64,000 nt of DNA from Streptomyces scopuliridis RB72 (lineage in GTDB: Bacteria > Actinomycetota > Actinomycetes > Streptomycetales > Streptomycetaceae). The stretch is from assembly GCF_000718095.1 (NCBI RefSeq), contig NZ_JOEI01000025.1, positions 1 through 64,000 of the forward strand, in the 5' to 3' direction. The notes under the pieces were generated by a model that was not told where the DNA came from, did no database searches, and worked only from the letters and a program-made list of their open reading frames with translations. The position numbers were made by a program, and so were the translations under genes. Positions 34,665-43,820 of this stretch are shown piece after piece; within the stretch, counting starts at the first letter, position 1, and each line of letters starts with the position of its first letter.

Positions 34665-35303
34665 ATGCCCTTCACCGTCCCGCTCCCCCGCGCCCCCCTC
34701 GAAGGGGGCCGCGCGCAGTGGCACGAGCACGCGCAGGACGCGCGGTCGTGCGCGCGCTGGTACGAGAAAGGGCTGGGCTGGGCGACCGTCGCGGGGCCGC
34801 CGCTCCATCTGCTCACCGGGCTGCGCTTCGACGTACTGGAGCTGCCCGCGGACGCGGGGGACGCCGTGCTGCGGCGGACCGGCGCGACGGGGCCGGTGGC
34901 GCTCCACGGGGAGCGGATGGCGTTTCTGGTGGCCGCGGGGAGCGCCGACGAAGTGCCGGGGCTGCTCGACTGGCTGGAGTGGGGCGCGATCGCCCTGGGC
35001 CTGACCGCGCTCGGCGCGGACGGACGGATGCCGGCCCCCGCACCGCCCCGGTGGCCGTGTGCCACCGCTGCCACTGCGCAGGGGGCCGCTGTCTGGCTGC
35101 GGCCCCCCGAGCCGGGACGCGAGGTGGAGCCGACACTGCCGGCGCTCGCACCGTTCGGGTACGGCGGCGGTGACGGGGGCAGCGGTGGGGGTGCCCCCGA
35201 TCTCGTACGACTCGTGGACGCGGCGGCGACGGAGTGCCACCGGGCCCGTTTGCTGCGCAGAAATACTCTTCGTACGAGAACTCAGCCGTTGGCCTTCTCG
35301 TAG
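34665..35303 (+). CDS. SCO3374-family protein, function unknown
   Basis: A 212-aa protein from ATG 34665. It resembles the conserved streptomycete protein between clpC and lsr2 (SCO3374 family), part of which recalls the bifunctional primase/polymerase-like fold in sequence such as SCARWYEKGLGWATVAGPPLHLLTGLRFDVLELP. It is Ala/Pro-rich, with no membrane segment and no catalytic motif I can name. Its last 22 bp overlap the 3' end of lsr2 on the other strand. Confidence 0.75.
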   Translation: MPFTVPLPRAPLEGGRAQWHEHAQDARSCARWYEKGLGWATVAGPPLHLLTGLRFDVLELPADAGDAVLRRTGATGPVALHGERMAFLVAAGSADEVPGLLDWLEWGAIALGLTALGADGRMPAPAPPRWPCATAATAQGAAVWLRPPEPGREVEPTLPALAPFGYGGGDGGSGGGAPDLVRLVDAAATECHRARLLRRNTLRTRTQPLAFS

Positions 35304-35617
35304 GCTTCACGGATCTCGGCGGGAACACGGCCGCGGTCGTTGACGCTGTAGCCGTTCTCCTTCGCCCACTTGCGGATTTCCGCGGTGTCCTTGTTACCGC
35401 CCGCGGCGACACGGCCCTTGCCACGGCTGCCCGCGGCGCGACCGCCGGTACGCCGGCCACCCTTGGTGTACGGATCGAGCAGACCCCGCAGCTTGTCCGC
35501 ATTGGCGGTCGTGAGGTCAATCTCGTAGGTCTTGCCGTCCAGAGCGAACGTCACCGTCTCGTCCGCCTCGCCGCCGTCGAGGTCATCGACAAGAAGGACC
35601 TGAACCTTCTGTGCCAC
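35282..35617 (-). CDS. lsr2: Lsr2 nucleoid-associated protein
   Basis: Xenogeneic silencer and DNA-bridging protein of actinobacteria. The 111-aa product from GTG 35617 (GAAAGGAA upstream) begins AQKVQVLLVDDLDGGEADETVTFALDG, the N-terminal oligomerisation domain. A Gly/Arg-rich linker and the C-terminal DNA-binding domain follow, with the AT-hook-like RGR in NDRGRVPAEI. It preferentially silences AT-rich foreign DNA; the less GC-rich STAND island about 4 kb away would be a natural target. Its 3' end overlaps the SCO3374-family gene by 22 bp. Confidence 0.95.
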   Translation of the reverse strand: MAQKVQVLLVDDLDGGEADETVTFALDGKTYEIDLTTANADKLRGLLDPYTKGGRRTGGRAAGSRGKGRVAAGGNKDTAEIRKWAKENGYSVNDRGRVPAEIREAYEKANG

Positions 35618-35761
35618 CGGATTTCCTTTCATCGAAAATGCAGTACGCGGAAAGGAAACCGCTTTTCTCAGGAAAACACAAACCCCCGGCAGAGGTTCAG
35701 TCCAGCGAGAACACGGGAAACGTGCGCGATTCGGACATAGGGTCTGGTGTCTTCCCGGCGA

Positions 35762-36301
35762 TCACAGGTGCAGAAGCATCCGGCTGTTGCCCAAGGTGTT
35801 CGGCTTCACCCGTTCGAGACCGAGGAACTCGGCAACACCCTCGTCATAGGAACGCAGCAGCTCTCTGTACACATCTCCGTCGACCGGCGTCTCGCCGATC
35901 TCCACGAAGCCGCGCTTCGCGAAGAACTCGACTTCGAAGGTGAGACAGAATACGCGCCGCACTCCGAGCCAGCGGGCGGTCTCCAGCAGCTTGTCCAGCA
36001 GTAGATGGCCGGCGCCGGTGCCCCTGACCGCGGGATCCACCGCGAGTGTGCGCACTTCGGCGAGGTCTTCCCACATCACATGCAAGGCACCGCAGCCGAT
36101 GACAGTCGCGTCCTCGTCGCGTTCCGCGACCCAGAACTCCTGGATGTCCTCGTAAAGCGTCACCGGCGCTTTGTCGAGCAGGATGCCTTCGCTCACGTAA
36201 GGGTCCACGAGACGGCGGACCGCCGGTACATCCCTGGTCCTGGCCCGTCTGACGGTGAGGGCATTTGCTTCGGCATTGGGATGCGGAACGGCTGACGGCA
36301 T
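35762..36301 (-). CDS. GNAT acetyltransferase, ArgA-like amino-acid N-acetyltransferase
   Basis: A 179-aa single GNAT-domain protein. The acetyl-CoA loop is RTLAVDPAVRGTGAGHLLLDKLL; the core ends with VRRVFCLTFEVEFFAKRGFVEIGETPV. This matches short actinobacterial N-acetylglutamate synthases (as in M. tuberculosis ArgA), which catalyse the first step of arginine synthesis without the kinase-like domain. A general GNAT role cannot be excluded. It lies just downstream of the BlaI-type gene (9-nt gap), so they probably share a transcript. Confidence 0.82.
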   Translation of the reverse strand: MPSAVPHPNAEANALTVRRARTRDVPAVRRLVDPYVSEGILLDKAPVTLYEDIQEFWVAERDEDATVIGCGALHVMWEDLAEVRTLAVDPAVRGTGAGHLLLDKLLETARWLGVRRVFCLTFEVEFFAKRGFVEIGETPVDGDVYRELLRSYDEGVAEFLGLERVKPNTLGNSRMLLHL

Positions 36302-36310
36302 GACTGGACG

Positions 36311-36880
36311 CTATCGCCCCGACTCGCGCCCGGCGTCGGCGCCCTCGTCCGGCTCTTCGGACGCGTCCTGCTCTTGCGGCTCTTCCGGTTCTTCCCGGTC
36401 TTGTACGCCGGCGCCTTCGTTACTGACCGTTTCCGTTTCCGTACTGATCGCTTCCGTATCAGCTTCTTCGGAAGCGGCTTCTTCCGTACGGTCGCCTTCC
36501 GGCCGGTCACCTTCCGGCCGGTCCCGGCGCACCAGGCGGACCGCGTCCTCCAGCGACTGGCGCTGCTCGGGCGACATCATGCCGAAGAAGGCCACAAGCG
36601 CGGCGGCGGGGTTGTCGCTCTTCGACCAGGCTTCGTTCATCAGGGCCGCGGCGTAGGCGGCGCGGGTGGAGACCGCCGTATATCGATAGGCGCGGCCTTC
36701 GACTTCCCTGCGCACCCAGCCCTTCTGATGGAGATTGTCCATTACGGTCATGACGGTGGTGTAGGCGATGGACCGCTCCTGCTGAAGGTCTTCGAGGACT
36801 TCCCGGACGGTGACCGGACGGTTCCATTGCCAGACGCGTGTCATGACGGCGTCTTCCAGGTCTCCCAATTGTCGGGGCAC
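36311..36880 (-). CDS. BlaI/MecI/CopY-family regulator with acidic tail
   Basis: A 189-aa protein from GTG 36880. The winged helix (LGDLEDAVMTRVWQW to GWVRREVEGRAYRYTAV, about 5-70) is typical of BlaI/MecI repressors, followed by a dimerisation helix. The last 70 residues are Glu/Asp/Thr-rich and partly repetitive (PEGDRPEGDRTEE). These repressors normally pair with an M56 sensor protease; none is encoded nearby. Related streptomycete proteins respond to beta-lactams or heme, but the ligand here is unknown. Likely co-transcribed with the acetyltransferase gene. Confidence 0.87.
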   Translation of the reverse strand: MPRQLGDLEDAVMTRVWQWNRPVTVREVLEDLQQERSIAYTTVMTVMDNLHQKGWVRREVEGRAYRYTAVSTRAAYAAALMNEAWSKSDNPAAALVAFFGMMSPEQRQSLEDAVRLVRRDRPEGDRPEGDRTEEAASEEADTEAISTETETVSNEGAGVQDREEPEEPQEQDASEEPDEGADAGRESGR

Positions 36881-36932
36881 AGCGCCACCATAGTGCGAGA
36901 TGTCCGAATGGCCGGTTATTGACGTAACAAAA

Positions 36933-36964
36933 AGGACGTACGACTGGATTCAGTCGTACGTCCT
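36933..36964 (-). terminator. Rho-independent terminator with T tract (minus strand)
   Basis: Perfect 14-bp arms (36933-36946 and 36951-36964) with a GATT loop. On the minus strand it is followed by TTTTTG, a true intrinsic terminator for the small membrane gene at 37002-37190 and upstream genes of that transcript. Confidence 0.9.
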
Positions 36965-37001
36965 GGTCATATGTTGAGCGCGTGTGCTGAGCGCGTGTAC
37001 C

Positions 37002-37190
37002 TCAGGCGCTGTGCGGGTCCGCGGTACGGGCCTGCTGCTGGGCGGCGTCCGCGCGGGCCATCGCCGCGTCGACGGCGGCGTCCTCCTTGGACTTGTTCGG
37101 ACCGCCCTGGCTCTTGACGATCGTCACGACCAGGCCGATGAAGAAGGCGGCCATCACCACGGGGGGCAGGAGCGCGGATACGTAGTCCAT
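37002..37190 (-). CDS. Small single-pass membrane protein (62 aa)
   Basis: The N-terminus is a membrane helix (ALLPPVVMAAFFIGLVVTIV), followed by a charged cytoplasmic tail (KSQGGPNKSKEDAAVDAAMARADAAQQQAR) predicted helical. This resembles conserved small actinobacterial membrane proteins of unknown role. ATG 37190; it is followed by the intrinsic terminator at 36933-36964. Confidence 0.75.
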   Translation of the reverse strand: MDYVSALLPPVVMAAFFIGLVVTIVKSQGGPNKSKEDAAVDAAMARADAAQQQARTADPHSA

Positions 37191-37204
37191 GGCGACCAGA
37201 GTAG

Positions 37205-37834
37205 CTATCCGGCGGCGCGCTCCTCCGGCGGGGGCGCGGGTCGGCGGCGTGGCGGGAAGACCTCGGACGGCTTGGGCATCGGCCGGTCCTTCTCGGGGCG
37301 CTCGGGCCGGCGGGGCTCGTGGGGCTCGCGCGGCTTACGGGGCTCACGGGGCTCCTTGGCCGGTTCGTCGGCGGCGCGCCCGCCGGGGAGCGCGAGGAGA
37401 CGGGTGCGGGGAGCGGGGGCCATGGCGGCGGGAACGCCGGTCAGATGGGCGCGTACCGACCGGTCCGCGAGCCGCCGGCAGCGGTCGAGCAGGGCCGCCG
37501 CCACTGGATTGCCGCGCAGGGCGCGCAGCGCCGCGAGATCGTCGGGCCGGGGGCGGTAGCCGGCCGCCAGGGCGTCCTGGAGCAGCTCCAGATAGCCCGT
37601 GAGGGACCCGGGAAGTGCTTCCCGGTACCTCGCGAGGTCGGCCTGGAGAAAGGCCCGCAGACGCCCGGCCTCGCGCACCGCCTCGTCCACGGACTCGGCG
37701 AGGGCCAGGTAGGCCCGGACGTCCTCGTTCGGGAGCGGGGCGGGATGGAGGGCGACGGCGAGGGCACGTCGGAGCACACTCAGCTCGTCGGCACCGAAGG
37801 CCATGCCGCCGCGGGATCCGTATGGCGTGGGCAT
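37205..37834 (-). CDS. Conserved hypothetical protein with basic Pro-rich tail
   Basis: A 209-aa protein from ATG 37834; an internal ATG at 37804 (MAFGADELSV) is also plausible. Residues 10-140 are helical and leucine-rich (VRAYLALAESVDEAVREAGRLRAFL, LTGYLELLQDALAAGYRPRPDDLAALRAL). The last 60 are Pro/Arg/Glu-rich (EPREPRKPREPHEPRRPERP) and likely disordered. No membrane segment or known motif. It ends 14 nt before the small membrane gene and may share its transcript. Confidence 0.65.
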   Translation of the reverse strand: MPTPYGSRGGMAFGADELSVLRRALAVALHPAPLPNEDVRAYLALAESVDEAVREAGRLRAFLQADLARYREALPGSLTGYLELLQDALAAGYRPRPDDLAALRALRGNPVAAALLDRCRRLADRSVRAHLTGVPAAMAPAPRTRLLALPGGRAADEPAKEPREPRKPREPHEPRRPERPEKDRPMPKPSEVFPPRRRPAPPPEERAAG

Positions 37835-37976
37835 GCGGCGACAGTACGCGCCAAAGGGACAAAATCGGCTTAACACCCCTCTTCTGGCGCGGCCCGCCCG
37901 CCGAACGAGGGACCGGCGAACGAGGGACGCCGGTGCTCCCCGCCCTCGCGCCGCCTGCCCTGGTGGGCCCGCGTGC

Positions 37977-38774
37977 TCACATACGCGAGACGTTGCGCTC
38001 GTACACCAGGCGCAGCCCGATCAGGGTGAGCCAGGGCTCGTGCTCGTCGATCACGGACGCCTCGCCCAGCACCATGGGGGCCAGGCCGCCGGTCGCGATC
38101 ACCGTGACCTCCTCGGGGTCCTCGGCCAGCTCGCGCGCCATCCGTGCCACCACCCCGTCGACCTGGCCGGCGAAGCCGTACAGGATGCCCGACTGCATCG
38201 CCTCGACCGTGTTCTTGCCGATCACGCTGCGCGGCCTGGCCAGCTCGATCTTGCGGAGCTGGGCGCCCTTGACGCCGAGCGCCTCGACGGAGATCTCGAT
38301 GCCGGGGGCGATGACTCCGCCCGCGTACTCGCCGCGCGCGCTGACCGCGTCGAAGGTCGTCGCCGTACCGAAGTCGACGACGATCGCCGGGCCGCCGTAC
38401 AGCTCGACCGCCGCGACCGCGTTGATGATGCGGTCGGCGCCGACCTCCTTGGGGTTGTCCATCAGGATCGGCACGCCCGTCTTGATACCGGGCTCCACAA
38501 GGACGGCGGGGACGTCGCCGTAGTAGCGGCGGGTCACCTCGCGCAGTTCGTGCAGGACGGACGGGACCGTCGAGCAGATCGCGATCCCCTCGATGCCGTC
38601 GCCCAGTTCCTCGCCGAGCAGCGGGTGCATCCCCATCAGTCCCTGGAGGAGCACGGCGAGTTCGTCGGCGGTGCGGCGGGCGTCGGTGGAGATGCGCCAG
38701 TGCTCGACGATCTCCTCGCCGTCGAACAGGCCGAGGACGGTATGGGTGTTGCCGACGTCGATGGTGAGCAGCAT
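37977..38774 (-). CDS. coaX: Type III pantothenate kinase
   Basis: First committed step of CoA synthesis: phosphorylates pantothenate. The 265-aa ASKHA-fold protein has the P-loop-like DVGNTHTVLGLFDG (6-19), the pantothenate-binding DRIINAVAA and VVDFGTATTFDA motifs, and the usual length. Its ATG overlaps the nadC stop by one base (TGATG), so it is the last gene of the panC-nadB-nadC-coaX cluster and links CoA with NAD synthesis. Confidence 0.95.
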   Translation of the reverse strand: MLLTIDVGNTHTVLGLFDGEEIVEHWRISTDARRTADELAVLLQGLMGMHPLLGEELGDGIEGIAICSTVPSVLHELREVTRRYYGDVPAVLVEPGIKTGVPILMDNPKEVGADRIINAVAAVELYGGPAIVVDFGTATTFDAVSARGEYAGGVIAPGIEISVEALGVKGAQLRKIELARPRSVIGKNTVEAMQSGILYGFAGQVDGVVARMARELAEDPEEVTVIATGGLAPMVLGEASVIDEHEPWLTLIGLRLVYERNVSRM

Positions 38775-39820
38775 CAGGCGCCGGCCTCTCGCAGGTCGAG
38801 GCCGATGTCGAGGATCGGGGAGGAGTGGGTGAGCGCCCCGACCGCGAGGAAGTCGACGCCCGTCTCCGCGTAGGCGCGCGCGTTGCCGAGGACGAGCCGG
38901 CCCGAGGACTCCAGGACCGCGCGGCCCGCGACGATACCCACGGCCTCCGCCGTCTCGGCCGGGGTGAAGTTGTCCAGCAGGATCAGATCGGCGCCCGCGT
39001 CCAGGACTTCGCGGACCTGGTGGAGGGTGTCGGCCTCGACCTCGATCGGTACGTCGGGGAACCGTTCACGTACGGCCCTGAACGCCTCGGCGACGCCGCC
39101 CGCCGCGACGACGTGGTTGTCCTTCACCAGGGCCGCGTCGGAGAGCGACATCCGGTGGTTGACCCCGCCGCCGCAGCGCACCGCGTACTTCTCCAGGGCG
39201 CGCAGCCCCGGGGTGGTCTTGCGGGTGTCGCGGACCTTGGCGCCGGTGCCTTCGAGTACGTCGGCCCAGGCGCGCGTGGCGGTCGCGATGCCGGAGAGCC
39301 GGCACAGCAGGTTGAGCGCGCTGCGCTCGGCGGTGAGCAGATCGCGGGTGCGCGTGGTGACGCTCAGCAGCTTCTGGCCGGCCTCGACGCGGTCGCCGTC
39401 GGCGACATGGCGCTCGACGGCGAACTCCTCCGTACAGACGAGGGAGAGCACCGCCTCGGCGATGTGCAGGCCCGCGACCGTACCGCTCTCGCGCGCGGTG
39501 AAGTCGCCGGTGGCGACGGCGTCCTCGGGGACGGTCGCGACGGTCGTCACGTCCACGCCGTGGTCGAGGTCCTCGGCGACGGCGACATGCGCGATGTCCT
39601 CGACCTGGACGGGGTCCAGGCCCGCTTCAGCGAGCAGCTTGGCGAGCGCGGGGTCGAGGCCGCACTCCAGATCGTCGGGTCCGTAGCCCTCCTCGCCGGC
39701 GGAGCAGCCGCAGCCGTCGCCGCAGCCGCCCTGGGGGGCCGGCGCCGCGGCCGGGGCGCCGATCTGGATGAGCGGTACGTCCACGGGCTCGGGGCGCGGA
39801 CTGTCTTCGGGCGTGCTCAC
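38774..39820 (-). CDS. nadC: Quinolinate phosphoribosyltransferase, with Cys-rich N-terminal arm
   Basis: Converts quinolinate and PRPP to nicotinate mononucleotide. The 348-aa protein from GTG 39820 contains the family core: DVTTVATVPED, the catalytic RDTRKTTPGLRALEKYAVRCGGGVNHR stretch, and LLDNFTPAE. It is some 60 residues longer than the usual 280-300 aa at the N-terminus, which holds the cysteine motif GGCGDGCGCS (about 31-40). That arm is not needed for known NadC chemistry and may bind metal. It follows nadB by 2 nt and overlaps coaX by 1 nt. Confidence 0.94.
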   Translation of the reverse strand: MSTPEDSPRPEPVDVPLIQIGAPAAAPAPQGGCGDGCGCSAGEEGYGPDDLECGLDPALAKLLAEAGLDPVQVEDIAHVAVAEDLDHGVDVTTVATVPEDAVATGDFTARESGTVAGLHIAEAVLSLVCTEEFAVERHVADGDRVEAGQKLLSVTTRTRDLLTAERSALNLLCRLSGIATATRAWADVLEGTGAKVRDTRKTTPGLRALEKYAVRCGGGVNHRMSLSDAALVKDNHVVAAGGVAEAFRAVRERFPDVPIEVEADTLHQVREVLDAGADLILLDNFTPAETAEAVGIVAGRAVLESSGRLVLGNARAYAETGVDFLAVGALTHSSPILDIGLDLREAGA

Positions 39821-39822
39821 GG

Positions 39823-41628
39823 TTACGGCTCCCTGGGGGCGTCGGCGGGGGGTGGGGACGTGGGGCGGCCGGCCGCGGCGGGGGCCACGGGGCCGGGGTC
39901 CACGGGCGGGAACGCGGCCGTCGCGGTGCGGCGCAGTACCGGCCGGCGGTCGGGCGTCAGGCTGATGACGAGATGGCGGGCCCAGTCGGTGTCGTCGCGC
40001 TCCGGACGGTCCTCGCGCCAGTGGCAGCCGCGGGTCTCCTCGCGCTCCAGGGCGGCGGCGACCAGGACCCGGGCGACGCAGAGCAGATTCGACGTCTCCC
40101 AGGATTCGACGCCGGGGACGGCCGCCTTTCCGGGGCCGGAGCCGTCCTGGTCCTGGGCCTGCCGCGCCTGCTCGTACACGGTCTCCAGGGCCGCCGCGGC
40201 GGTGCCCAGGCTGCCGGCGGATCTGAGCACGCCCGCGCCCTCGGACATGATCCGCTGGATCGCGGCGCGGGCCTCGGGGGCGATGAGCGGCAGCGGGACG
40301 GTGCCCGCCGGTTCGGCGGGGAGGGCGGCGGGGTCGGCCGGCGCCGCGGGGCGCGGTGCGGCCGTGCTGTCCGCCATGCCGCCCGCCGCGATGTCCGCCG
40401 CTATGCGTTCCGCGAAGACCAGTCCCTCCAGGAGGGAGTTGGAGGCCAGCCGGTTCGCGCCGTGGACGCCCGTGCAGGCGACCTCGCCGCACGCGTACAG
40501 CCCCGGTACGGTCGTCCGCCCGCGCAGATCCGTACGGACTCCGCCCGACGCGTAGTGGGCGGCGGGCGCCACCGGGACGGGCTCCGTGACCGGGTCGATG
40601 CCGTGCGCCCGGCAGGCCGCCAGGATCGTGGGGAAGCGGGTCTCCCACATCGCGGCGCCGAAGTGCCTGGCGTCCAGATACATGTGCTCGGCGCCCTGCT
40701 CCCGCATCCGGCGCGTGATCGCCTTGGCGACGATGTCGCGCGGGGCCAGCTCCGCCAGTTCGTGCTGTCCGAGCATGAACCGGACGCCGTCGGCGTCGAC
40801 GAGATGGGCTCCCTCGCCCCGTACCGCCTCGGAGACCAGCGGCTGCTGGCCCTCGGCGCCGGTGCCGAGGAAGAGGACCGTCGGGTGGAACTGGACGAAC
40901 TCCAGGTCGGAGACCTCCGCGCCCGCCCGCAGCGCCAGCGCCACCCCGTCGCCCGTGGAGACCGCCGGGTTGGTCGTCGCGGAGAAGACCTGTCCCATGC
41001 CGCCGGTGGCCAGGATCACCGCGGGGGCGCGGACCGCGCCGACGCCGTCGTGCTGGCCCTCGCCCATCACATGGAGGGTGACGCCGGACGTACGGCCGCG
41101 CTCGTCCGTCAGCAGATCCAGGACCAGCGCGTTCTCGACCGTACGGAGCGCGGCGTCGCGGACCGCCTCGACCAGGGCGCGGGAGATCTCGACGCCGGTC
41201 GCGTCGCCTCCCGCGTGGGCGATACGGCGCCGGTGGTGGCCGCCCTCACGGGTGAGCTGGAGCTCGCCGGTGGCGGAGGTGTCGAAGTGCGCGCCGGTGC
41301 CGATGAGCCGGCGTACGGCCGCGGGGCCCTCGGTGACGAGGGTGCGGACCGCTTCCTCGTCGCACAGGCCCGCGCCCGCGACGAGGGTGTCCGCCAGATG
41401 CTGTTCGGGGGTGTCGCCCTCGCCGAGCGCCGCGGCGATGCCGCCCTGCGCCCAGCGCGTGGAGCCGTCGTCGAGCCGGGCCTTGGTGACGACGACCGTA
41501 CGGAGCCCGGCGGCGGTGCAGCGCAGGGCCGCGGTGAGACCGGCGACGCCGGAGCCGACCACCACGACATCGGCGTCGATGGCCCAGCCGGGTGCGGGGG
41601 CGGTCAGCCGTATACCGGTTCCGGTCAC
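39823..41628 (-). CDS. nadB: L-aspartate oxidase
   Basis: FAD enzyme that oxidises aspartate to iminoaspartate for quinolinate synthesis. The 601-aa protein has the dinucleotide motif [15 protein letters not shown] near residue 22, the substrate-loop [38 protein letters not shown], and the C-terminal [20 protein letters not shown] long C-terminal helical domain ends in a Pro-rich tail. GTG 41628 overlaps the panC stop (GTGA). NadA, which uses its product, is not in this window. Confidence 0.96.
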   Translation of the reverse strand: MTGTGIRLTAPAPGWAIDADVVVVGSGVAGLTAALRCTAAGLRTVVVTKARLDDGSTRWAQGGIAAALGEGDTPEQHLADTLVAGAGLCDEEAVRTLVTEGPAAVRRLIGTGAHFDTSATGELQLTREGGHHRRRIAHAGGDATGVEISRALVEAVRDAALRTVENALVLDLLTDERGRTSGVTLHVMGEGQHDGVGAVRAPAVILATGGMGQVFSATTNPAVSTGDGVALALRAGAEVSDLEFVQFHPTVLFLGTGAEGQQPLVSEAVRGEGAHLVDADGVRFMLGQHELAELAPRDIVAKAITRRMREQGAEHMYLDARHFGAAMWETRFPTILAACRAHGIDPVTEPVPVAPAAHYASGGVRTDLRGRTTVPGLYACGEVACTGVHGANRLASNSLLEGLVFAERIAADIAAGGMADSTAAPRPAAPADPAALPAEPAGTVPLPLIAPEARAAIQRIMSEGAGVLRSAGSLGTAAAALETVYEQARQAQDQDGSGPGKAAVPGVESWETSNLLCVARVLVAAALEREETRGCHWREDRPERDDTDWARHLVISLTPDRRPVLRRTATAAFPPVDPGPVAPAAAGRPTSPPPADAPREP

Positions 41629-42644
41629 TGGGAGGCTCCGAAGGTCAGCGGGATGTTGTCGATCAGCCGCGTGGCACCGACGCGCGCGGCGACGGCGAGG
41701 ACCGCCTCGCCGGCGTGGTCGTCGGGGACCTCGGTGAAGTCGGCGGGGTCGACAAGGGCGAGATAGTCGAGGGTCAGCGGAGGTACGGTCCTGGCCGCCT
41801 GGTCGAGGACGGCGCGGGCCGCGGCCCGTACCCCGTCGGCCCCGTTCCAGTCCTCGCCGGCGCTGCCCGCGGCGGCCACCGCGTGGGCGTCGGCCGCGAG
41901 CCGGGCCTCGCCGAGGGCCGAGAGCGCGGCGGCCCGCGCGCCGGGTGTGGGCGCGTACTCGGCGCGGGCGCGCAGGGCCTGCTGGGCGCCGAGCCGGTCG
42001 CGGGCGGCGAACAGGGCCCGGGAGAGCGCGAGGGCGGTGCGGCGCTCGGGGACGGAGAGATAGCGGTTACGGCTGGAGAGCGCGAGACCGTCGTCGGCAC
42101 GGACCGTCGGTACGCCGACGATCTCGGCCGGGAAGTTCAGATCACGGGCCATCCGGCGGACCAGGGCGAGCTGCTGGGCGTCCTTCTGGCCGAAGAAGGC
42201 GGCATCGGCCCGGGTGAGGTGGAGCAGCTTGGCGACGACGGTCAGCACGCCGTCGAAGTGCCCGGGGCGCGAGGCGCCTTCCAGGCGCGCGCCCATGGGG
42301 CCCGCGGTGATCGTGACCTGGGGGGCGCCGCCGGGGTAGACCTCGTCGGCCGACGGCGCGAAGACGGCGTCGGCGCCCGCCTCCGCGGCGGTCTTCAGAT
42401 CGGTTTCGAGCGTGCGCGGATAGCGCTCCAGGTCCTCGCCGGCGCCGAACTGGAGCGGGTTGACGAAGACGGTGACCACGACGAACCCGTCGGGTCCGGC
42501 ATGGGCGCGGGCGGCCCGTACGAGGCTCGCGTGCCCGTCGTGGAGCGCGCCCATGGTCATCACCACCGCGATACGGCCGGGTGCCGGGCGCCTCTCCAGG
42601 AGGCGGTCGAGGTCCGCGCGCGTGGGGGCGAGTTCGAGGCTCAT
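41625..42644 (-). CDS. panC: Pantothenate synthetase
   Basis: Condenses pantoate with beta-alanine using ATP. The 339-aa protein from ATG 42644 has the adenylate-forming HIGH-like [13 protein letters not shown] (H35, H38), [21 protein letters not shown] and the KMSKS-like LSSRNRYLS. An alternative ATG at 42737 overlaps the upstream gene's stop (ATGA) and would add 31 residues with no family similarity; GGAG 9 nt before 42644 and the family N-terminus favour 42644. Length is somewhat over the roughly 285 aa of E. coli PanC, as in other actinomycetes. Confidence 0.93.
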   Translation of the reverse strand: MSLELAPTRADLDRLLERRPAPGRIAVVMTMGALHDGHASLVRAARAHAGPDGFVVVTVFVNPLQFGAGEDLERYPRTLETDLKTAAEAGADAVFAPSADEVYPGGAPQVTITAGPMGARLEGASRPGHFDGVLTVVAKLLHLTRADAAFFGQKDAQQLALVRRMARDLNFPAEIVGVPTVRADDGLALSSRNRYLSVPERRTALALSRALFAARDRLGAQQALRARAEYAPTPGARAAALSALGEARLAADAHAVAAAGSAGEDWNGADGVRAAARAVLDQAARTVPPLTLDYLALVDPADFTEVPDDHAGEAVLAVAARVGATRLIDNIPLTFGASQ

Positions 42645-42733
42645 CGGATGGTCTCCACGTCTCCAGGATGCGCGTGTCCGGTCCTCTTCGACGCGGTCCT
42701 CTTCGAGATGCGCGTCAGGATGCGTACGCGTGG

Positions 42734-43687
42734 TCATCGGGTGCCCCCGGCGCCGTCCCCGCGCGCGTCCCCGAGGGTGTCGCTTCCGGCGAGGACGTCG
42801 AGGAGGTCCTCCGCGAGCTCGGGCTTGAGCAGACCGTGCGCCAGCGCCCGGTCGGCGGTCGTACGGGCCATCGCGAGATACCCCGCCACGGCGCCGGGCG
42901 CGTGCGCGCGCAACTCGGCGACATGCGCGGCGACCGTACCCGCGTCCCCGCGCGCGACCGGCCCGGTGAGGGCCGCGTCCCCGGAACGCAGCGCGTTGTC
43001 CAGGGCGGCGCCGAGCAGTGGGCCGAGCATCCGGTCGGGTGCTTCGACCCCGGCGGTGCGCAGCAGCTCCATCGACTGGGCGACCAGCGTGACCAGGTGG
43101 TTCGCGCCCAGGGCCAGGGCCGCGTGGTAGAGCGGACGCGACTCCTCCGCGATCCACTCGGGCTCGCCGCCCATCTCGATGACCAGCGCCTCGGCGGCCA
43201 GTCGCAGCTCCTCGGGCGCGGTGACGCCGAAAGAGCAGCCGGCCAGCCGCTGGACGTCCACCGAGGTGCCGGTGAAGGTCATCGCGGGGTGCAGGGCGAG
43301 CGGCAGGGCGCCGGCACGGAGGGCCGGGTCGAGCACCTTCGCGCCGTACCGCCCCGAGGTGTGCACGAGCAGCTGTCCCGGCCGTACGGCACCGGTCTCG
43401 GCGAGCCCCTCGACCAGCCCGGGCAGGGCGTCGTCGGGAACGGTCAGCAGCACCAGATCGGCGCGGGCGAGGACTTCGGCGGGGGTGACGATCGGGATGT
43501 CGGGCAGCAGCGCCGCCGCCCTCCGTACCGAGGCGTCCGAAACGCCCGAGACGGCGACCGGACGGTGCCCGGCGAGCCGCAGGGACGCGGCCAGGGCGGG
43601 GCCGACACGGCCGGCTCCGACGACGCCGACCGTGAGCCGCGCGGGGCGGTCCCGGGGATCGAAGGGTTCCTGTGCTGTTGGGTTCAC
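42734..43687 (-). CDS. Rossmann-like/DUF2520 oxidoreductase-type protein
   Basis: A 317-aa protein from GTG 43687. An N-terminal NAD(P)-binding fold ([19 protein letters not shown], about 20-38) is followed by a helical DUF2520 domain ([19 protein letters not shown] to [13 protein letters not shown]). The layout recalls 6-phosphogluconate-dehydrogenase-like reductases such as ProC and PanE. An equivalent gene sits beside panC in mycobacteria, and this protein may act in pantoate or pyrroline chemistry, though no activity is proven. It is the likely first gene of the panC-nadB-nadC-coaX operon. Confidence 0.82.
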   Translation of the reverse strand: MNPTAQEPFDPRDRPARLTVGVVGAGRVGPALAASLRLAGHRPVAVSGVSDASVRRAAALLPDIPIVTPAEVLARADLVLLTVPDDALPGLVEGLAETGAVRPGQLLVHTSGRYGAKVLDPALRAGALPLALHPAMTFTGTSVDVQRLAGCSFGVTAPEELRLAAEALVIEMGGEPEWIAEESRPLYHAALALGANHLVTLVAQSMELLRTAGVEAPDRMLGPLLGAALDNALRSGDAALTGPVARGDAGTVAAHVAELRAHAPGAVAGYLAMARTTADRALAHGLLKPELAEDLLDVLAGSDTLGDARGDGAGGTR

Positions 43688-43820
43688 GCGGTGGGGCCTT
43701 CCGTTCCAGTCCGCGGTGGGTACCGGACGATTTCTCGCCATGCTACGCCAGCGTCGCGCCCTGCCACTTGGCTGTCCACAGGCTGTGGGCAGGGGGCCGC
43801 GCGTGGGCAATGATCGGTCC

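Noticed and set aside
39973..41766. 597-residue plus-strand frame opposite nadB
   Set aside because: Antisense shadow of nadB, low complexity, no start context and no recognisable domain.
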